DNA of 64,000 nt from Methylobacterium pseudosasicola (GCF_900114535.1 NZ_FOTK01000025.1:1-64000), one strand, 5' to 3'; numbered from the stretch's first letter, positions 48,766 through 57,973 are shown. Numbers and translations are program-made. The notes: generated by a model not told the origin, from the letters alone.

Positions 48766-50007
48766 CTACGCCACGCCGACCTGCGCGCCCGTGCGGGCCC
48801 GCGATAGCCCGGACGCATTTTTCCCGGAGGCCGCCGATTTGGCCCGGGATGCCGCCCCCTTCTCCACCGTGCTCCGTTTGCGGGCCGGAGACGCAGCGGG
48901 CTTGACCTTCTTGCCGGCCAGGGCGTCGCCCTCCGAGGCGGCCAGCCGCGCCTGGAGCAGCCCGAGCACCGCCGCCTCCTCGGAGCGGAGCTTGCCGAGA
49001 TCCCCGCTCAGCTCAGTCTCCACCGCATCCTTCACCTGCAGCAGGAGATCGCCCTCCAGGTAGCAGTCGAGGATCTGGGGGTGGATGTAGCATTTGCGGC
49101 AGATGGTCGGCGTGTTGCCGAGCCTGCCGGCGACGCTCTCGATCGCCGCGCGGACATTGCGCTTGGCGCCCGCCTCGCTGTCGAAGCTCTCGAATTCCCG
49201 CAGGGCCAGGGCCGCCAGGACCGTCCCAGCCCAGGTCCGGAAATCCTTGGCGGTAAAATCCTCGCCGGTGATCTCGCGCAGATACGCGTTCACGTCGGAC
49301 GAGGTCACGTCGCGCTGGACGCCATCAGCATCAATGTATTGGAACAGCTCCTGCCCAGGCAGGTCCTGGCAGGCCTTCACGATCCGGGCGACGCGCCGGT
49401 CCTTCAGCGACACGTCCCAGGTCTTGCCGCTCTTGCCCTTGAACCGGAACGACAATTCCGCGCCCGCGATCCGGACATGGGGATCGCGCAAGGTCGTCAG
49501 GCCGTAGCTCTTGTTGGTGCGGGCATAATCGTCGTTGCCGACCCGGATCAGCGTGGTCTCGAGCAGATGGACCACGGTGGCCAGCACCTTCTCCCGGCAC
49601 AGGCCAGGACGCTTCATGTCGGCATCGACGCGCTGGCGGATGCCCGGCAGGGCGTCCGCAAAGGCCATGATGCGCGAGAACTTGTTGGCTTCTCGCGCCT
49701 GCCGGAAATCGGGATGGTAGCGGTACTGCTTGCGGCCCTTGGCGTCCCGGCCGGTAGCCTGGATGTGGCCGCTGCTGCGCGCGCAGATCCAGACATCGGT
49801 ATAGGCCGGCGGTATCGCCAGGGAACGGATGCGGGCGAGGATCCGCTTGTCCCGCACCGGCGCCCCCTTCGCGTCGAGATAGCGAAAACCCGCGCCGCTG
49901 CGCTTGCGCGTGAGGCCCGGCCGGCTGTCGTCGACATAGACGAGGCCCGCCTCCTCGGCCGCCGCGCGCAGGCTTCCGCCGTTCTGGTCCGTCTCGACTT
50001 CCGCCAT
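48766..50007 (-). CDS. DNA topoisomerase IB
   Basis: A 413-residue type IB topoisomerase that relaxes supercoils through a 3'-phosphotyrosine. The N-terminal part (GFRYLDAKGAPVRDKRILAR, LAIPPAYTDVWIC, GRKQYRYHPDFRQ) and the C-terminal active-site CRKCYIHPQILDCY, whose Tyr is catalytic, match bacterial poxvirus-like enzymes. The Lys/Ala/Ser-rich tail after residue 350 is unusual and may bind DNA. Start ATG at 50007 precedes the conserved part. Confidence 0.93.
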   Translation of the reverse strand: MAEVETDQNGGSLRAAAEEAGLVYVDDSRPGLTRKRSGAGFRYLDAKGAPVRDKRILARIRSLAIPPAYTDVWICARSSGHIQATGRDAKGRKQYRYHPDFRQAREANKFSRIMAFADALPGIRQRVDADMKRPGLCREKVLATVVHLLETTLIRVGNDDYARTNKSYGLTTLRDPHVRIAGAELSFRFKGKSGKTWDVSLKDRRVARIVKACQDLPGQELFQYIDADGVQRDVTSSDVNAYLREITGEDFTAKDFRTWAGTVLAALALREFESFDSEAGAKRNVRAAIESVAGRLGNTPTICRKCYIHPQILDCYLEGDLLLQVKDAVETELSGDLGKLRSEEAAVLGLLQARLAASEGDALAGKKVKPAASPARKRSTVEKGAASRAKSAASGKNASGLSRARTGAQVGVA

Positions 50008-50138
50008 CGCCGCCCCTCCCGGATACGCCGCCGGGGTACCGCCCGGCGAGAAGGCGCTGATCAACCGGCGGCGCCCGATTGCCGTTCCGGATCTGCGCAT
50101 CCGCCGCAGGCGAACGCGGAGCGTGCTAGAGGGACGCC

Positions 50139-51302
50139 ATGGATTCCGAACCCGCCCGCGAAACCCCTCCGACGCCTATGCGAAGCTTGGTCTTCGTCGT
50201 CACTGAGGATTGGTTCTTCGCCTCGCATTTCCTGCCGATGGCCCGGGCCGCGATCGGCATGGGCCTCTCGGTCGCTGTCGTCACCCGGGTGCGGGCGCAC
50301 CGCGCCGTCATCGAGGCGACGGGCGCGCGCGTCGTGCCGCTGGAGGCGGAGCGGGCGAGCCTCAACCCGATGGCGGCGGGCTATGCCGCTGGGCAGCTCG
50401 CCGGGATCCTGAAGGCGCTGAACGCCGACATCGTCCATTGTATCGCGCTGCGCAGCATCCTGGTCGGCGGGACCGCCGCCGCGATGGCCGGCATCCCGGC
50501 GCGGGTCTACGCGCTGACCGGCCTCGGCCTCGTCGGCGCCCGCAGCGACCGGATCGGGCGCGCGGCCCGCCTCGGCCTCCGGGGTCTGATCCGCGGGCCG
50601 CTGGCCTCGGCGCGCACCCGCTTCCTGTTCGAGAACCCGGACGACGCCCTGGCGCTCGGCCTTGATCCGTCCGAGCGATCCGTCACGGTGATCGGCGGGG
50701 CGGGGGTCGATTGCGAGACGTTCCAGCCGCAACCGCTGCCGCCGACGCCGCCGCTCAAGGTCGCCGTGGTGGCGCGCATGCTCTGGTCGAAGGGCATCGA
50801 CGTGGCCGTCGAGGCGACCCGTCTGGCCCGGGCCCGGGGCGCGGCCGTGGAACTTGCTTTGTTCGGGGCGCCCGACCCGTCGAACCGCCGCTCGATCGAC
50901 GCCGCGACCTTGCGGGACTGGAGCCGGGACGGCGTCGCTTGGCACGGACCCACCGAGGACGTGGCCGCCGTCTGGGCCGGCCAGCACGTCGCCTGCCTGC
51001 CGTCCAGGGGCGGGGAGGGGCTTCCGCGCAGCCTGCTCGAAGCCGGCGCCTGCGGCCGGGCGCTCATTACCACCGATGTCCCGGGCTGCCGCAGCCTCGT
51101 GCGCGACGGGATCGAGGGTCTGCTCGTGCCCCCCGGAGACGCCCCGGCCCTGGCCGACGCGCTGGTCCGCCTGAGCGGCGATTCCGCCCTGGTGGCGAGC
51201 CTCGGCGCCGCCGCCCGGACCCGGATCGAGTCCGGCGGCTTCACCGAGGCCGCCGTCACCGATCAGGTCTGCGCCGTCTGGCGCGACCTGCTGGACGCCT
51301 GA
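50139..51302 (+). CDS. Glycosyltransferase family 4
   Basis: A 387-residue two-domain (GT-B fold) glycosyltransferase. The N-terminal acceptor domain has EDWFFASHFLPMARAA and DIVHCIALRSILVG; the C-terminal donor domain has VARMLWSKGIDVAVEATRLA and the signature SRGGEGLPRSLLEAGACGRA. Similar proteins add hexoses to lipid-linked sugars in exopolysaccharide or O-antigen assembly. It is followed two bases later by a methyltransferase gene, so both may be one transcript. Confidence 0.88.
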   Translation: MDSEPARETPPTPMRSLVFVVTEDWFFASHFLPMARAAIGMGLSVAVVTRVRAHRAVIEATGARVVPLEAERASLNPMAAGYAAGQLAGILKALNADIVHCIALRSILVGGTAAAMAGIPARVYALTGLGLVGARSDRIGRAARLGLRGLIRGPLASARTRFLFENPDDALALGLDPSERSVTVIGGAGVDCETFQPQPLPPTPPLKVAVVARMLWSKGIDVAVEATRLARARGAAVELALFGAPDPSNRRSIDAATLRDWSRDGVAWHGPTEDVAAVWAGQHVACLPSRGGEGLPRSLLEAGACGRALITTDVPGCRSLVRDGIEGLLVPPGDAPALADALVRLSGDSALVASLGAAARTRIESGGFTEAAVTDQVCAVWRDLLDA

Positions 51303-51304
51303 TC

Positions 51305-51964
51305 ATGCGCGCCCCAGACGATCCGCTCGGCTTCATCGCGGCCCATACCCGGCTGCTGCCGGTTCCCTACGCCCCGGAGATCCAGCTCCACGTCGCCGAC
51401 GAAGCGACCGCGCTCTGGCAGAAGACCGAGGACGAATTGCAGGAGATCGGGCTGCCGCCGCCGTTCTGGGCCTTCGCCTGGGCCGGCGGGCAGGCGCTCG
51501 CCCGCTACATCCTCGACCATCCCGAGATCGCGCGCGGGCGCCGGGCCGTGGATTTTGCCTCGGGCTCCGGCCTCGTGGCGATCGCCGCCGCCCGGGCGGG
51601 CGCGCAGCACGTCGTCGCCAGCGACCTCGACCCGTTCGCAGTGGCGGCGATCGGCCTTAACGCCTCGGCCAACGGCGTCGCCGGCCTGATCCAACCCGTC
51701 GCGACCAACCTCCTTGCCACCGTGCCGGAGGTCGATCTCGTCTTCGCCGCCGACGTCTTCTACGAGCGCGACCTCGCCGAGGCGGTCACAGGTTGGCTCA
51801 CCGACTTGCAGGCCCGCGGCCGCACGGTACTGATCGGCGATCCCGGGCGCACCTACCTGCCGCGCGCACGGCTCGAATGCCTGGCGAGCTACGCGGTGCC
51901 GGTCTCGCGCGCGCTGGAGGATGCCGAGATCAAGCAGAGCCACGTCTGGCGGTTGCACGGCTGA
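51305..51964 (+). CDS. Protein methyltransferase, ETFB-lysine methyltransferase-like
   Basis: A 219-residue class I methyltransferase. SAM-binding motif VDFASGSGLVAIAAARAG, acidic VVASDLDPFAV, and a DxFY-type motif (FAADVFYERDLAE) fit the PrmA/ETFB-KMT branch, where members methylate lysines of electron-transfer flavoprotein beta. The N-terminal PEIQLHVADEATALWQKTED and PPPFWAFAWAGGQALARYI are shared with those enzymes. Start ATG is two bases past the glycosyltransferase stop, so translation is coupled. Confidence 0.78.
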   Translation: MRAPDDPLGFIAAHTRLLPVPYAPEIQLHVADEATALWQKTEDELQEIGLPPPFWAFAWAGGQALARYILDHPEIARGRRAVDFASGSGLVAIAAARAGAQHVVASDLDPFAVAAIGLNASANGVAGLIQPVATNLLATVPEVDLVFAADVFYERDLAEAVTGWLTDLQARGRTVLIGDPGRTYLPRARLECLASYAVPVSRALEDAEIKQSHVWRLHG

Positions 51965-52171
51965 GACGATGGCCCGGGCCTGACGGGTCCAATCGCTCCG
52001 GGCGGTGCAGCGAGGCTTCATCCGCGGCCGGAATGCGTTACGTTGCGGCCGGACCACGATGTGCGGGGGCACATCGACGCGAGTCGCCCTCGGCGCTCGG
52101 CAGGCTCGAAATCTTTTGCGCGTCCCGCCGGGCGCAGGCAGCGGCGGAGTCATTCCAGTGAGCGTCAAGTC

Positions 52172-52744
52172 GTGAGCGTCAACCCGAGCCTGCCCCGTGT
52201 CGTCGCCTTCTCCGGGAGCGCCAAGCGCCCCTCGCGGACCCGCGATCTCGTGGAGGCGGTCGGCGCCGAGCTGGGGCGCCTGCGCCGGATCGACCTCAAG
52301 ATCTACGACCTGATCGATGCCGGGCCGGGGATCGGCGTGGCGCTGCGCGAGGATCTACCCCTGTCGGCGGCGCACCTGATCGAGGCGATCGAGGGAGCGG
52401 ATGCCCTGATCGTCGGGACGCCGGTCTACCAGGGCGGCTATGCCGGGCTGTTCAAGCACGTGTTCGACTTCGTCGATCCGGCGCGGATGGCGGGCATGCC
52501 GGTCGCCCTCACCGCCACGGGCGGCGGCCTGCGCCACGCTCTGGTGGTGGAGCACGGCTTGCGGCCCCTATTCGGTTTCTTCGCCGCCCATGTGGCGCCG
52601 ACCTCGGTCTATGCCGGCCCCGAGGACATGGCCGACGGCCGCATCACCGACGCCACCGTGGCCGCCCGGCTCGCCACCGCGGCGGTGGAACTAGCCGCCC
52701 TGCTCGACGTGGCCCGGGCGATCGACGCCGGCGCCGCGGCCTGA
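52172..52744 (+). CDS. NADPH-dependent FMN reductase (SsuE/MsuE-like)
   Basis: A 190-residue flavodoxin-like reductase. Phosphate-binding loop FSGSAKRPSRTRDLVEAV and GTPVYQGGYAGLFKHVFDFV match SsuE/MsuE enzymes, which supply reduced FMN to sulfonate monooxygenases. No such monooxygenase gene is nearby. The likely start is the GTG at 52172; a tandem 11-base repeat GTGAGCGTCAA overlaps it, which makes the exact start uncertain. Confidence 0.82.
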   Translation: MSVNPSLPRVVAFSGSAKRPSRTRDLVEAVGAELGRLRRIDLKIYDLIDAGPGIGVALREDLPLSAAHLIEAIEGADALIVGTPVYQGGYAGLFKHVFDFVDPARMAGMPVALTATGGGLRHALVVEHGLRPLFGFFAAHVAPTSVYAGPEDMADGRITDATVAARLATAAVELAALLDVARAIDAGAAA

Positions 52745-52891
52745 CGCGGTTGCAACCGGCGCTTGCAGGACGTTCGATGTGTCCGAGAACGATAAAGTGG
52801 GATTGTTCTAAAACTTGATCTCATGTGGGATTGGTCCGGCACCGTCGGTCTGCTTAGATCCACGGAGAACGACGCCCATCCGCGAGGGATC

Positions 52892-53506
52892 ATGGCAGGC
52901 TCAACCGTCACGGCCAGCAAGAAGGCGGGGACGCCGCTGCCCGCCACCTACGTCACGGCCTCGGGCCTGCCGCGCTACCATCCGGTCTCGCAGGCGCTGC
53001 ACTGGGTGACGGCCGCCCTGGCGCTGGCGGTGCTACCGCTGGCCTGGGTAGCGGTGAGCCTGCCGCCGGCGCCCCTTAAGGGCAACATCTTCGTGCTGCA
53101 CAAGTCGGTCGGGCTGACGATCCTGGCGATCGTGGTCCTGCGGATCGTCTGGCGGATGATCCGGCCGGCGCCGCCCGATCCCCAGGCGCCGCGGCTGCTG
53201 ACCCTGATCGGCCGGGTCAACCACGGGCTGCTCTACGCGATCTTCCTGATCATGCCGGTCAGCGGCTACCTGCTGAGCGCGCTGTCCGGGCGGGACACGC
53301 CGTATTTCTGGCTGTTCACCATCCCGGGCCTGACCAAGGACGAGGGCCCGCAGAAGATCGCCGAGTCGATCCACCTCGTCGGCCAGTGGTTCGTCTACGC
53401 CCTGGTGCTGCTGCACATCGCCGGCACAATCTGGCACCTCGTGATCCGCCGGGACGGCCTGCTGGAACGGATGCTCCCGGTCCAGGACGGCCGCGGCTCC
53501 CGGTAG
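52892..53506 (+). CDS. Cytochrome b561 family protein
   Basis: A 204-residue membrane protein with four helices and a di-haem core. Candidate haem ligands are the His of RYHPVSQALHWVTAA, VLHKSVGLTILAIVVL and HIAGTIWHLVIRRDG. These proteins carry electrons across or into the membrane, for instance to superoxide. Start ATG at 52892 has GAGGG upstream. A near-repeat GTGGGATTGTTC / GTGGGATTGGTC at 52797-52808 and 52825-52836 precedes it. Confidence 0.87.
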   Translation: MAGSTVTASKKAGTPLPATYVTASGLPRYHPVSQALHWVTAALALAVLPLAWVAVSLPPAPLKGNIFVLHKSVGLTILAIVVLRIVWRMIRPAPPDPQAPRLLTLIGRVNHGLLYAIFLIMPVSGYLLSALSGRDTPYFWLFTIPGLTKDEGPQKIAESIHLVGQWFVYALVLLHIAGTIWHLVIRRDGLLERMLPVQDGRGSR

Positions 53507-53507
53507 C

Positions 53508-54413
53508 TCAGTCGAGCCGGCGCAGCACAAAGGTGGTGCCGACCTCGGGCTCGCGCCGCCAGCGCCCGTCATCGGTGGGTACGAGATCGATGGTGTGGCC
53601 GCGCTTGGCGGTGAGCGTCATCCGGCCGTTGGCGTAGCGCCAGCGGACCGGATCGAACACCTCCAGCCCGCCGTCATGGCAGCCCGGGACGACGTGGACG
53701 CCGCCGCCGGTGCCGTCGAGGGTGATCCGGCAGGTGTCGCGCGCCTGGAACCGGTCGAGGGCGTAGACCCCCGGGGCGGGACCGGGCGCCGCCGTGGCGG
53801 TCGTGGTCGCGGTCGGGCTGCGCTGCAACTCGGCGGGCACCGCCGGCGCCGTCTGGAACGCGGACGGCGCGGGTGCGGCCTCGATCCCGGCGAGGTCGGG
53901 CGCTGCGGACGCGGCCGGACGCATCGCCGCGATGTCGAGGGGCACCAGGCTGTAGGTTTCGCCGCCCTCGGTCTTGGCGACGAGGCTGCGCTGGTCCGGC
54001 CGCCGGACGAATTCGAGGATCGGGCGGACGTTCCGGTCGACCAGGCGCACGCCCCGGTCGCTGAACAGCCAGCCGGCGATGCCGCTCACCACCGGCAGGG
54101 CGCGCCGGCATCCGGCCGGGAAGCTGATCCGCTGCCCGGCCTCGCCGGCCTCGCTCCGCAGAGTCATCACGCAGCGCCGGTTGGTCCCGTCGCGCGACAG
54201 GTCCCAGGTCCCGGGCACCTCGGTGAGCCGTTCGGGCAGGCTCGGCGGGGCAGGGGGGGCCACGGGCGTCTCCACCGGCGGCGCGGCGAGCGTCCCCGGA
54301 TCGAGGAGGCTCGGCTCGGGCGCCGTCGGGGGAGCGGCAAAGTCCTGCTGCGCCGCCGCCGGCCGCGGGGCCAGGGCCAGGGCGGCGAGCAGCGCGGCCA
54401 ATGCGGGTTTCAC
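53508..54413 (-). CDS. AprI/Inh-family protease inhibitor, two domains
   Basis: A 301-residue exported protein. The GTG at 54413 starts a signal peptide (ALAALLAALALAPRPAAAQ). Two inhibitor-like modules follow: GTWDLSRDGTNRRCVMTLRS...FPAGCRRALPVV and GVYALDRFQARDTCRITLDG...VVPGCHDGGLEVF, each with a Cys pair. AprI/Inh proteins block serralysin metalloproteases; here two repeats replace the single domain. The start overlaps the dehydrogenase stop (GTGA), so they are coupled. The alternative start 54473 loses the signal position. Confidence 0.8.
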   Translation of the reverse strand: MKPALAALLAALALAPRPAAAQQDFAAPPTAPEPSLLDPGTLAAPPVETPVAPPAPPSLPERLTEVPGTWDLSRDGTNRRCVMTLRSEAGEAGQRISFPAGCRRALPVVSGIAGWLFSDRGVRLVDRNVRPILEFVRRPDQRSLVAKTEGGETYSLVPLDIAAMRPAASAAPDLAGIEAAPAPSAFQTAPAVPAELQRSPTATTTATAAPGPAPGVYALDRFQARDTCRITLDGTGGGVHVVPGCHDGGLEVFDPVRWRYANGRMTLTAKRGHTIDLVPTDDGRWRREPEVGTTFVLRRLD

Positions 54414-55375
54414 GCGGGCGGGCTCCAGGGTGTCTCGGAAACGGGGGTCAGCGGGCCGCGCCCCTCGAACCACGACAGGACGTTGTCGACGACGAGCTGC
54501 GCCATCGCCGTGCGGGTATGCTCGGAGGCAGAGCCGACATGCGGCAGCAGCACGGTGTTGTCGAGGGCGGCAAGCTCCGCCGGCACGTGCGGCTCGTTCT
54601 CGAACACATCGAGCCCGGCCCCCAGGATCGTGCCCGCCTGAAGCGCCGCGATCAACGCGGCCTCGTCGACAAGGCTGCCGCGGGCGACGTTGATCAGGAT
54701 GCCCTCCGGGCCCAACGCCTCAAGGATGGACGCATCCACCAGGCCGCGGGTGTCGTCGCCCCCGGGTGCCACCACGATCAGGATGTGGACCGCCCGCGCC
54801 ATACCGAGCAGGCTGTCGTAGTAGGTGTAGGACACGTCAGCCTTCCGGCTGCGGCCGTGATAGTCGATCGCGACGCCGAAGCTCTCCAGGCGATGGGCGA
54901 TCGCCCGCCCGATCCGGCCGAGCCCCAGGATCCCGACGCGCCGCCCGCGCAGAGAAGCGGTCAACGGGAACGGCGCCTTCGGCCAATGGCCTTCCCGCAG
55001 GTAGCGATCGGCCTGCGGCAGCCGCCTTACAGTCGCCAGAACCAGGCCGACAGCGAGGTCTGCAACCTCGTCGGTGAGCACGTCCGGGGTGTTGGTAACC
55101 ACGATCCCGCGCCGATGGGCCTCGACGGCGTCGACGGCATCGTAGCCCACGCCGAAATTCGCGATGAGTTCGAGCTTCGGCACCTTGTCCATCAGGGCGG
55201 CGTCGACCTGGCCGCCGACGCAGAGGCCGCGGATCCGCGGGCCGACCTCGGCGAGCAGCGCCTTTGGGTCCGCGGCGCCCGCGAGCCGGTGCACCGTGAA
55301 GCGCCCCTCGAAGGCGGCCTCGACCAGCGGGTGCATTGTCTTCAGGAACAGGATCTCGGGCGGCGCTTCGGACAT
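54410..55375 (-). CDS. D-isomer 2-hydroxyacid dehydrogenase
   Basis: A 321-residue NAD(P)-dependent oxidoreductase that reduces a 2-keto acid such as glyoxylate or hydroxypyruvate. Rossmann motif VGILGLGRIGRAIAHRLESF, catalytic Arg in NVARGSLVDEAAL, Glu in DVFENEPHVP and His in LLPHVGSASEHTR are present. In a serine-cycle methylotroph such enzymes handle hydroxypyruvate, but the canonical gene cluster is not here. Start ATG at 55375 gives the standard length. Coupled to the protease inhibitor gene. Confidence 0.87.
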   Translation of the reverse strand: MSEAPPEILFLKTMHPLVEAAFEGRFTVHRLAGAADPKALLAEVGPRIRGLCVGGQVDAALMDKVPKLELIANFGVGYDAVDAVEAHRRGIVVTNTPDVLTDEVADLAVGLVLATVRRLPQADRYLREGHWPKAPFPLTASLRGRRVGILGLGRIGRAIAHRLESFGVAIDYHGRSRKADVSYTYYDSLLGMARAVHILIVVAPGGDDTRGLVDASILEALGPEGILINVARGSLVDEAALIAALQAGTILGAGLDVFENEPHVPAELAALDNTVLLPHVGSASEHTRTAMAQLVVDNVLSWFEGRGPLTPVSETPWSPPA

Positions 55376-55618
55376 CCCACACTCCCTTTTTGTTGAACGA
55401 CCGCCGATGCGGCCGGTCACGCTCGGTTCGGCATAGGGCCTGCACCCGGTGCGGCGCCAGCCACGCTCGGCTTCCGGCCGTGACATCGAAGGCCAAGCGC
55501 CGAGCGGCCAATTGACAGAGCGAAGACTTGCCTCTTCCGAAAACCGCGCGCGATGCCTACTAAGGAACCCGCATTATCGCGAGAGCTCTGCACCGATCCC
55601 ATCCGAAGACGAAAACCG

Positions 55619-57031
55619 ATGACCAGCCCGCGCACCCTCTACGACAAGATCTGGGACGACCACGTCGTCGATGTCCAGCCGGATGGCACCAGCCTCCTCT
55701 ACATCGACCGGCACCTCGTTCACGAAGTCACGAGCCCGCAGGCGTTCGAAGGTCTACGCGTGGCCGGCCGCAAGGTCCGGCATCCGGAGAAGACGCTGGC
55801 GGTGGTGGACCACAACGTCCAGACCTCCGACCGCTCGAGGGGCATCGACGATCCCGAGAGCCGCACCCAGCTCGAGGCCCTGGCCGAGAACGTGCGCGAT
55901 TTCGGCATCGAGTTCTACGACGCCCTCGACCGGCGCCAGGGCATCGTCCACATCATCGGCCCGGAGCAGGGCTTCACGCTCCCCGGTCAGACGATCGTGT
56001 GCGGCGACTCGCACACCTCGACGCACGGCGCCTTCGGGGCGCTGGCCCACGGCATCGGCACCTCGGAGGTCGAGCACGTGCTCGCCACGCAGACGCTGGT
56101 GCAGAAGAAGGCCAAGAACATGCGCGTCACGGTGGATGGCGCGCTGCCGCCCGGCGTCGGCGCCAAGGATATCATCCTGGCGATCATCGGCGAGATCGGC
56201 ACGGCGGGCGGCACCGGCCACGTGATCGAATATGCCGGCGAGGCGATCCGCGCCCTCTCGATGGAGGGCCGGATGACGATCTGCAACATGTCGATCGAGG
56301 GCGGCGCCCGCGCCGGCCTGGTGGCGCCGGACGCCACCACCTACGCCTACGTCAAGGACCGCCCGAAGGCGCCCAAGGGCGCCGCCTTCGACAAGGCGCG
56401 CACCTATTGGGAGAGCCTGCTCACCGACGAGGGCGCGTTCTTCGACCGCGAAGTCCGCCTCGACGCCGCCAGCCTGCCGCCGATCGTCAGCTGGGGCACG
56501 AGCCCGGAGGACGTGATCTCGGTGCGTGGCCGCGTGCCCGATCCGGCCGCGATCGCCGACGAGAACAAGCGGCAGTCGAAGGAGAAGGCACTGGCCTATA
56601 TGGGCCTGACGCCGGGCACCCCGATCACCGACATCACCCTCGACCGGGTGTTCATCGGCTCCTGCACCAACGGCCGGATTGAGGACCTGCGGGTCGTCGC
56701 CCAGATGGTCGAGGGCCGCAAGGTTCATGAGAGCGTCTCGGCCATGGTGGTGCCGGGCTCCGGCCTCGTGAAGGCGCAGGCCGAGGCCGAGGGCATCGAC
56801 CGGGTGCTGAAGGCCGCGGGCTTCGACTGGCGCGAACCGGGCTGCTCCATGTGCCTGGGGATGAACGCCGACCGGCTCAACCCGCTGGAGCGCTGCGCCT
56901 CGACCTCCAACCGGAACTTCGAGGGCCGCCAGGGCCATCGCGGACGCACGCACCTGGTCTCGCCGGCCATGGCGGCGGCGGCGGCCGTGGCCGGTCGCTT
57001 CGTCGACATCCGGGACTGGCCGCAGGGCTGA
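55619..57031 (+). CDS. leuC: 3-isopropylmalate dehydratase large subunit
   Basis: A 470-residue iron-sulfur enzyme of leucine synthesis that isomerises 2- to 3-isopropylmalate with LeuD. Start ATG at 55619 begins MTSPRTLYDKIWDDHVV, the family N-terminus. Iron-sulfur Cys lie in FIGSCTNGRIEDL and PGCSMCLGMN. CGDSHTSTHGAFGALAHGIG and SNRNFEGRQG are conserved. leuD and leuB are not in the window; tRNA-Leu follows. Confidence 0.95.
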   Translation: MTSPRTLYDKIWDDHVVDVQPDGTSLLYIDRHLVHEVTSPQAFEGLRVAGRKVRHPEKTLAVVDHNVQTSDRSRGIDDPESRTQLEALAENVRDFGIEFYDALDRRQGIVHIIGPEQGFTLPGQTIVCGDSHTSTHGAFGALAHGIGTSEVEHVLATQTLVQKKAKNMRVTVDGALPPGVGAKDIILAIIGEIGTAGGTGHVIEYAGEAIRALSMEGRMTICNMSIEGGARAGLVAPDATTYAYVKDRPKAPKGAAFDKARTYWESLLTDEGAFFDREVRLDAASLPPIVSWGTSPEDVISVRGRVPDPAAIADENKRQSKEKALAYMGLTPGTPITDITLDRVFIGSCTNGRIEDLRVVAQMVEGRKVHESVSAMVVPGSGLVKAQAEAEGIDRVLKAAGFDWREPGCSMCLGMNADRLNPLERCASTSNRNFEGRQGHRGRTHLVSPAMAAAAAVAGRFVDIRDWPQG

Positions 57032-57053
57032 GGCCAGAAAGCCAAAAACCCGA

Positions 57054-57082
57054 TTGACGGACCCCGCCCGTCCGCATAAACG
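57054..57082 (+). promoter_or_regulatory. Promoter of tRNA-Leu
   Basis: TTGACG (57054-57059) and TAAACG (57077-57082) are spaced by 17 bases, about 32 bases before the tRNA. A hairpin (CGCCGACC / GGTCGGCG, 57090-57109) lies in the leader just before the tRNA. Confidence 0.6.
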
Positions 57083-57113
57083 AAGCCGTCGCCGACCGCT
57101 GGGTCGGCGGCAA

Positions 57114-57198
57114 GCCCAGGTGGCGGAATTGGTAGACGCGCTGGTTTCAGGTACCAGTCTTGCAAGAGGTGAAGGTTCGAGTCCTTTCCTGGGCACCA
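57114..57198 (+). tRNA. tRNA-Leu, anticodon CAG
   Basis: An 85-base tRNA. The acceptor arms GCCCAGG and CCTGGGC pair. The anticodon stem CTGGT/ACCAG closes loop TTCAGGT with anticodon CAG, a long variable arm follows, the T loop is GGTTCGAGTCC-like, and CCA is encoded. It reads CTG codons, the main leucine codon in this genome. It lies directly after leuC. Confidence 0.95.
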
Positions 57199-57200
57199 AT

Positions 57201-57236
57201 CGCTGAAATCGAAACGGATTTCACAGCGGTTTCCCC
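57201..57236 (+). terminator. Terminator of tRNA-Leu
   Basis: CGCTGAAATC and GATTTC-AC-AGCG form a stem around GAAACG, followed by TTTCCCCC. It starts a few bases after the tRNA CCA end. Confidence 0.55.
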
Positions 57237-57237
57237 C

Positions 57238-57667
57238 TAAAAGTCCCAGCGGCTCACTGAGCCTCGAACACTGGGACTTTACCTGACCCCGAAGATCTCA
57301 GTCTATCCGGTGCATGGCACCGCCGCCGAGTGCTTCCGCCGATCGGTGCAGATCTGGCGCTTGGGTATTCCTGACCTTCCTCAACTCGATATCGTCGTGA
57401 TCTGACGCGTCGTCGCGCCGGAAACGGAATCGGCGTGCCGGTCAGGTGGGCTGCATCCGCCGGCTTGGTGGGCCGGCGTCGGGCAGGACTGTGCCGGCAA
57501 CGCAGTCGCAAGCCTCTGCGGCGCGCCCTCCGGCGCTCCGTTCAGTGCCGGCATAGATTTATTCCGCTGCGGCACGTGCGCGACGGCACGTCATAGCGTG
57601 ATACCCATCCCCATATCGGTCTTACGCAAGAAAAAATGGGCCGGACAATCCGGACTGTACTGCGTTA
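57238..57667. other. Region after tRNA-Leu with possible gene remnant
   Basis: Arms AAAGTCCCAG (57240-57249) and CTGGGACTTT (57271-57280) form a 10-bp inverted repeat. A 54-codon open frame from 57241 to the TGA at 57405 reads LGLYLTPKISVYPVHGTAAE and then CFRRSVQIWRLGIPDLPQLD but has no upstream start. It looks like the tail of a decayed gene. Nothing further is seen up to 57667. Confidence 0.4.
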
Positions 57668-57952
57668 ATGGGTATGAACGACGTTATGAAAATCCGTATC
57701 GCCGCCGTCGCCACCGCTCTCGTCCTCGGCATCGCTCCGATCTCGTCCGCTATGGCCTTCGACGGCTCGCCCCGATGGGGCTACGCGCCCGACGAGGTCG
57801 AGACCACGGGCTCGCTCGGTGCTCCGTTCGACAGCCGTTATGACCGGAACCCCTTCACCTGCCCGCATAGCTCCGCGGCCGAAGGCAACGCCAACCAGCA
57901 GAACTTCCCGGTCAAGCAGTACGGCCAGACCGCGGGCGGGAATCGCTGCTGA
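57668..57952 (+). CDS. Small exported protein, function unknown
   Basis: A 94-residue product. Starting at the ATG at 57686 gives MKIRIAAVATALVLGIAPIS with cleavage near SAMA; the mature part has two Cys (NPFTCPHSS and GGNRC at the end) and a Gly/Gln/Asn-rich tail. The upstream ATG at 57668 is kept as the maximal start. No family recognised. Confidence 0.6.
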   Translation: MGMNDVMKIRIAAVATALVLGIAPISSAMAFDGSPRWGYAPDEVETTGSLGAPFDSRYDRNPFTCPHSSAAEGNANQQNFPVKQYGQTAGGNRC

Positions 57953-57973
57953 TCGCCGGCCCCGGTCGAGACC

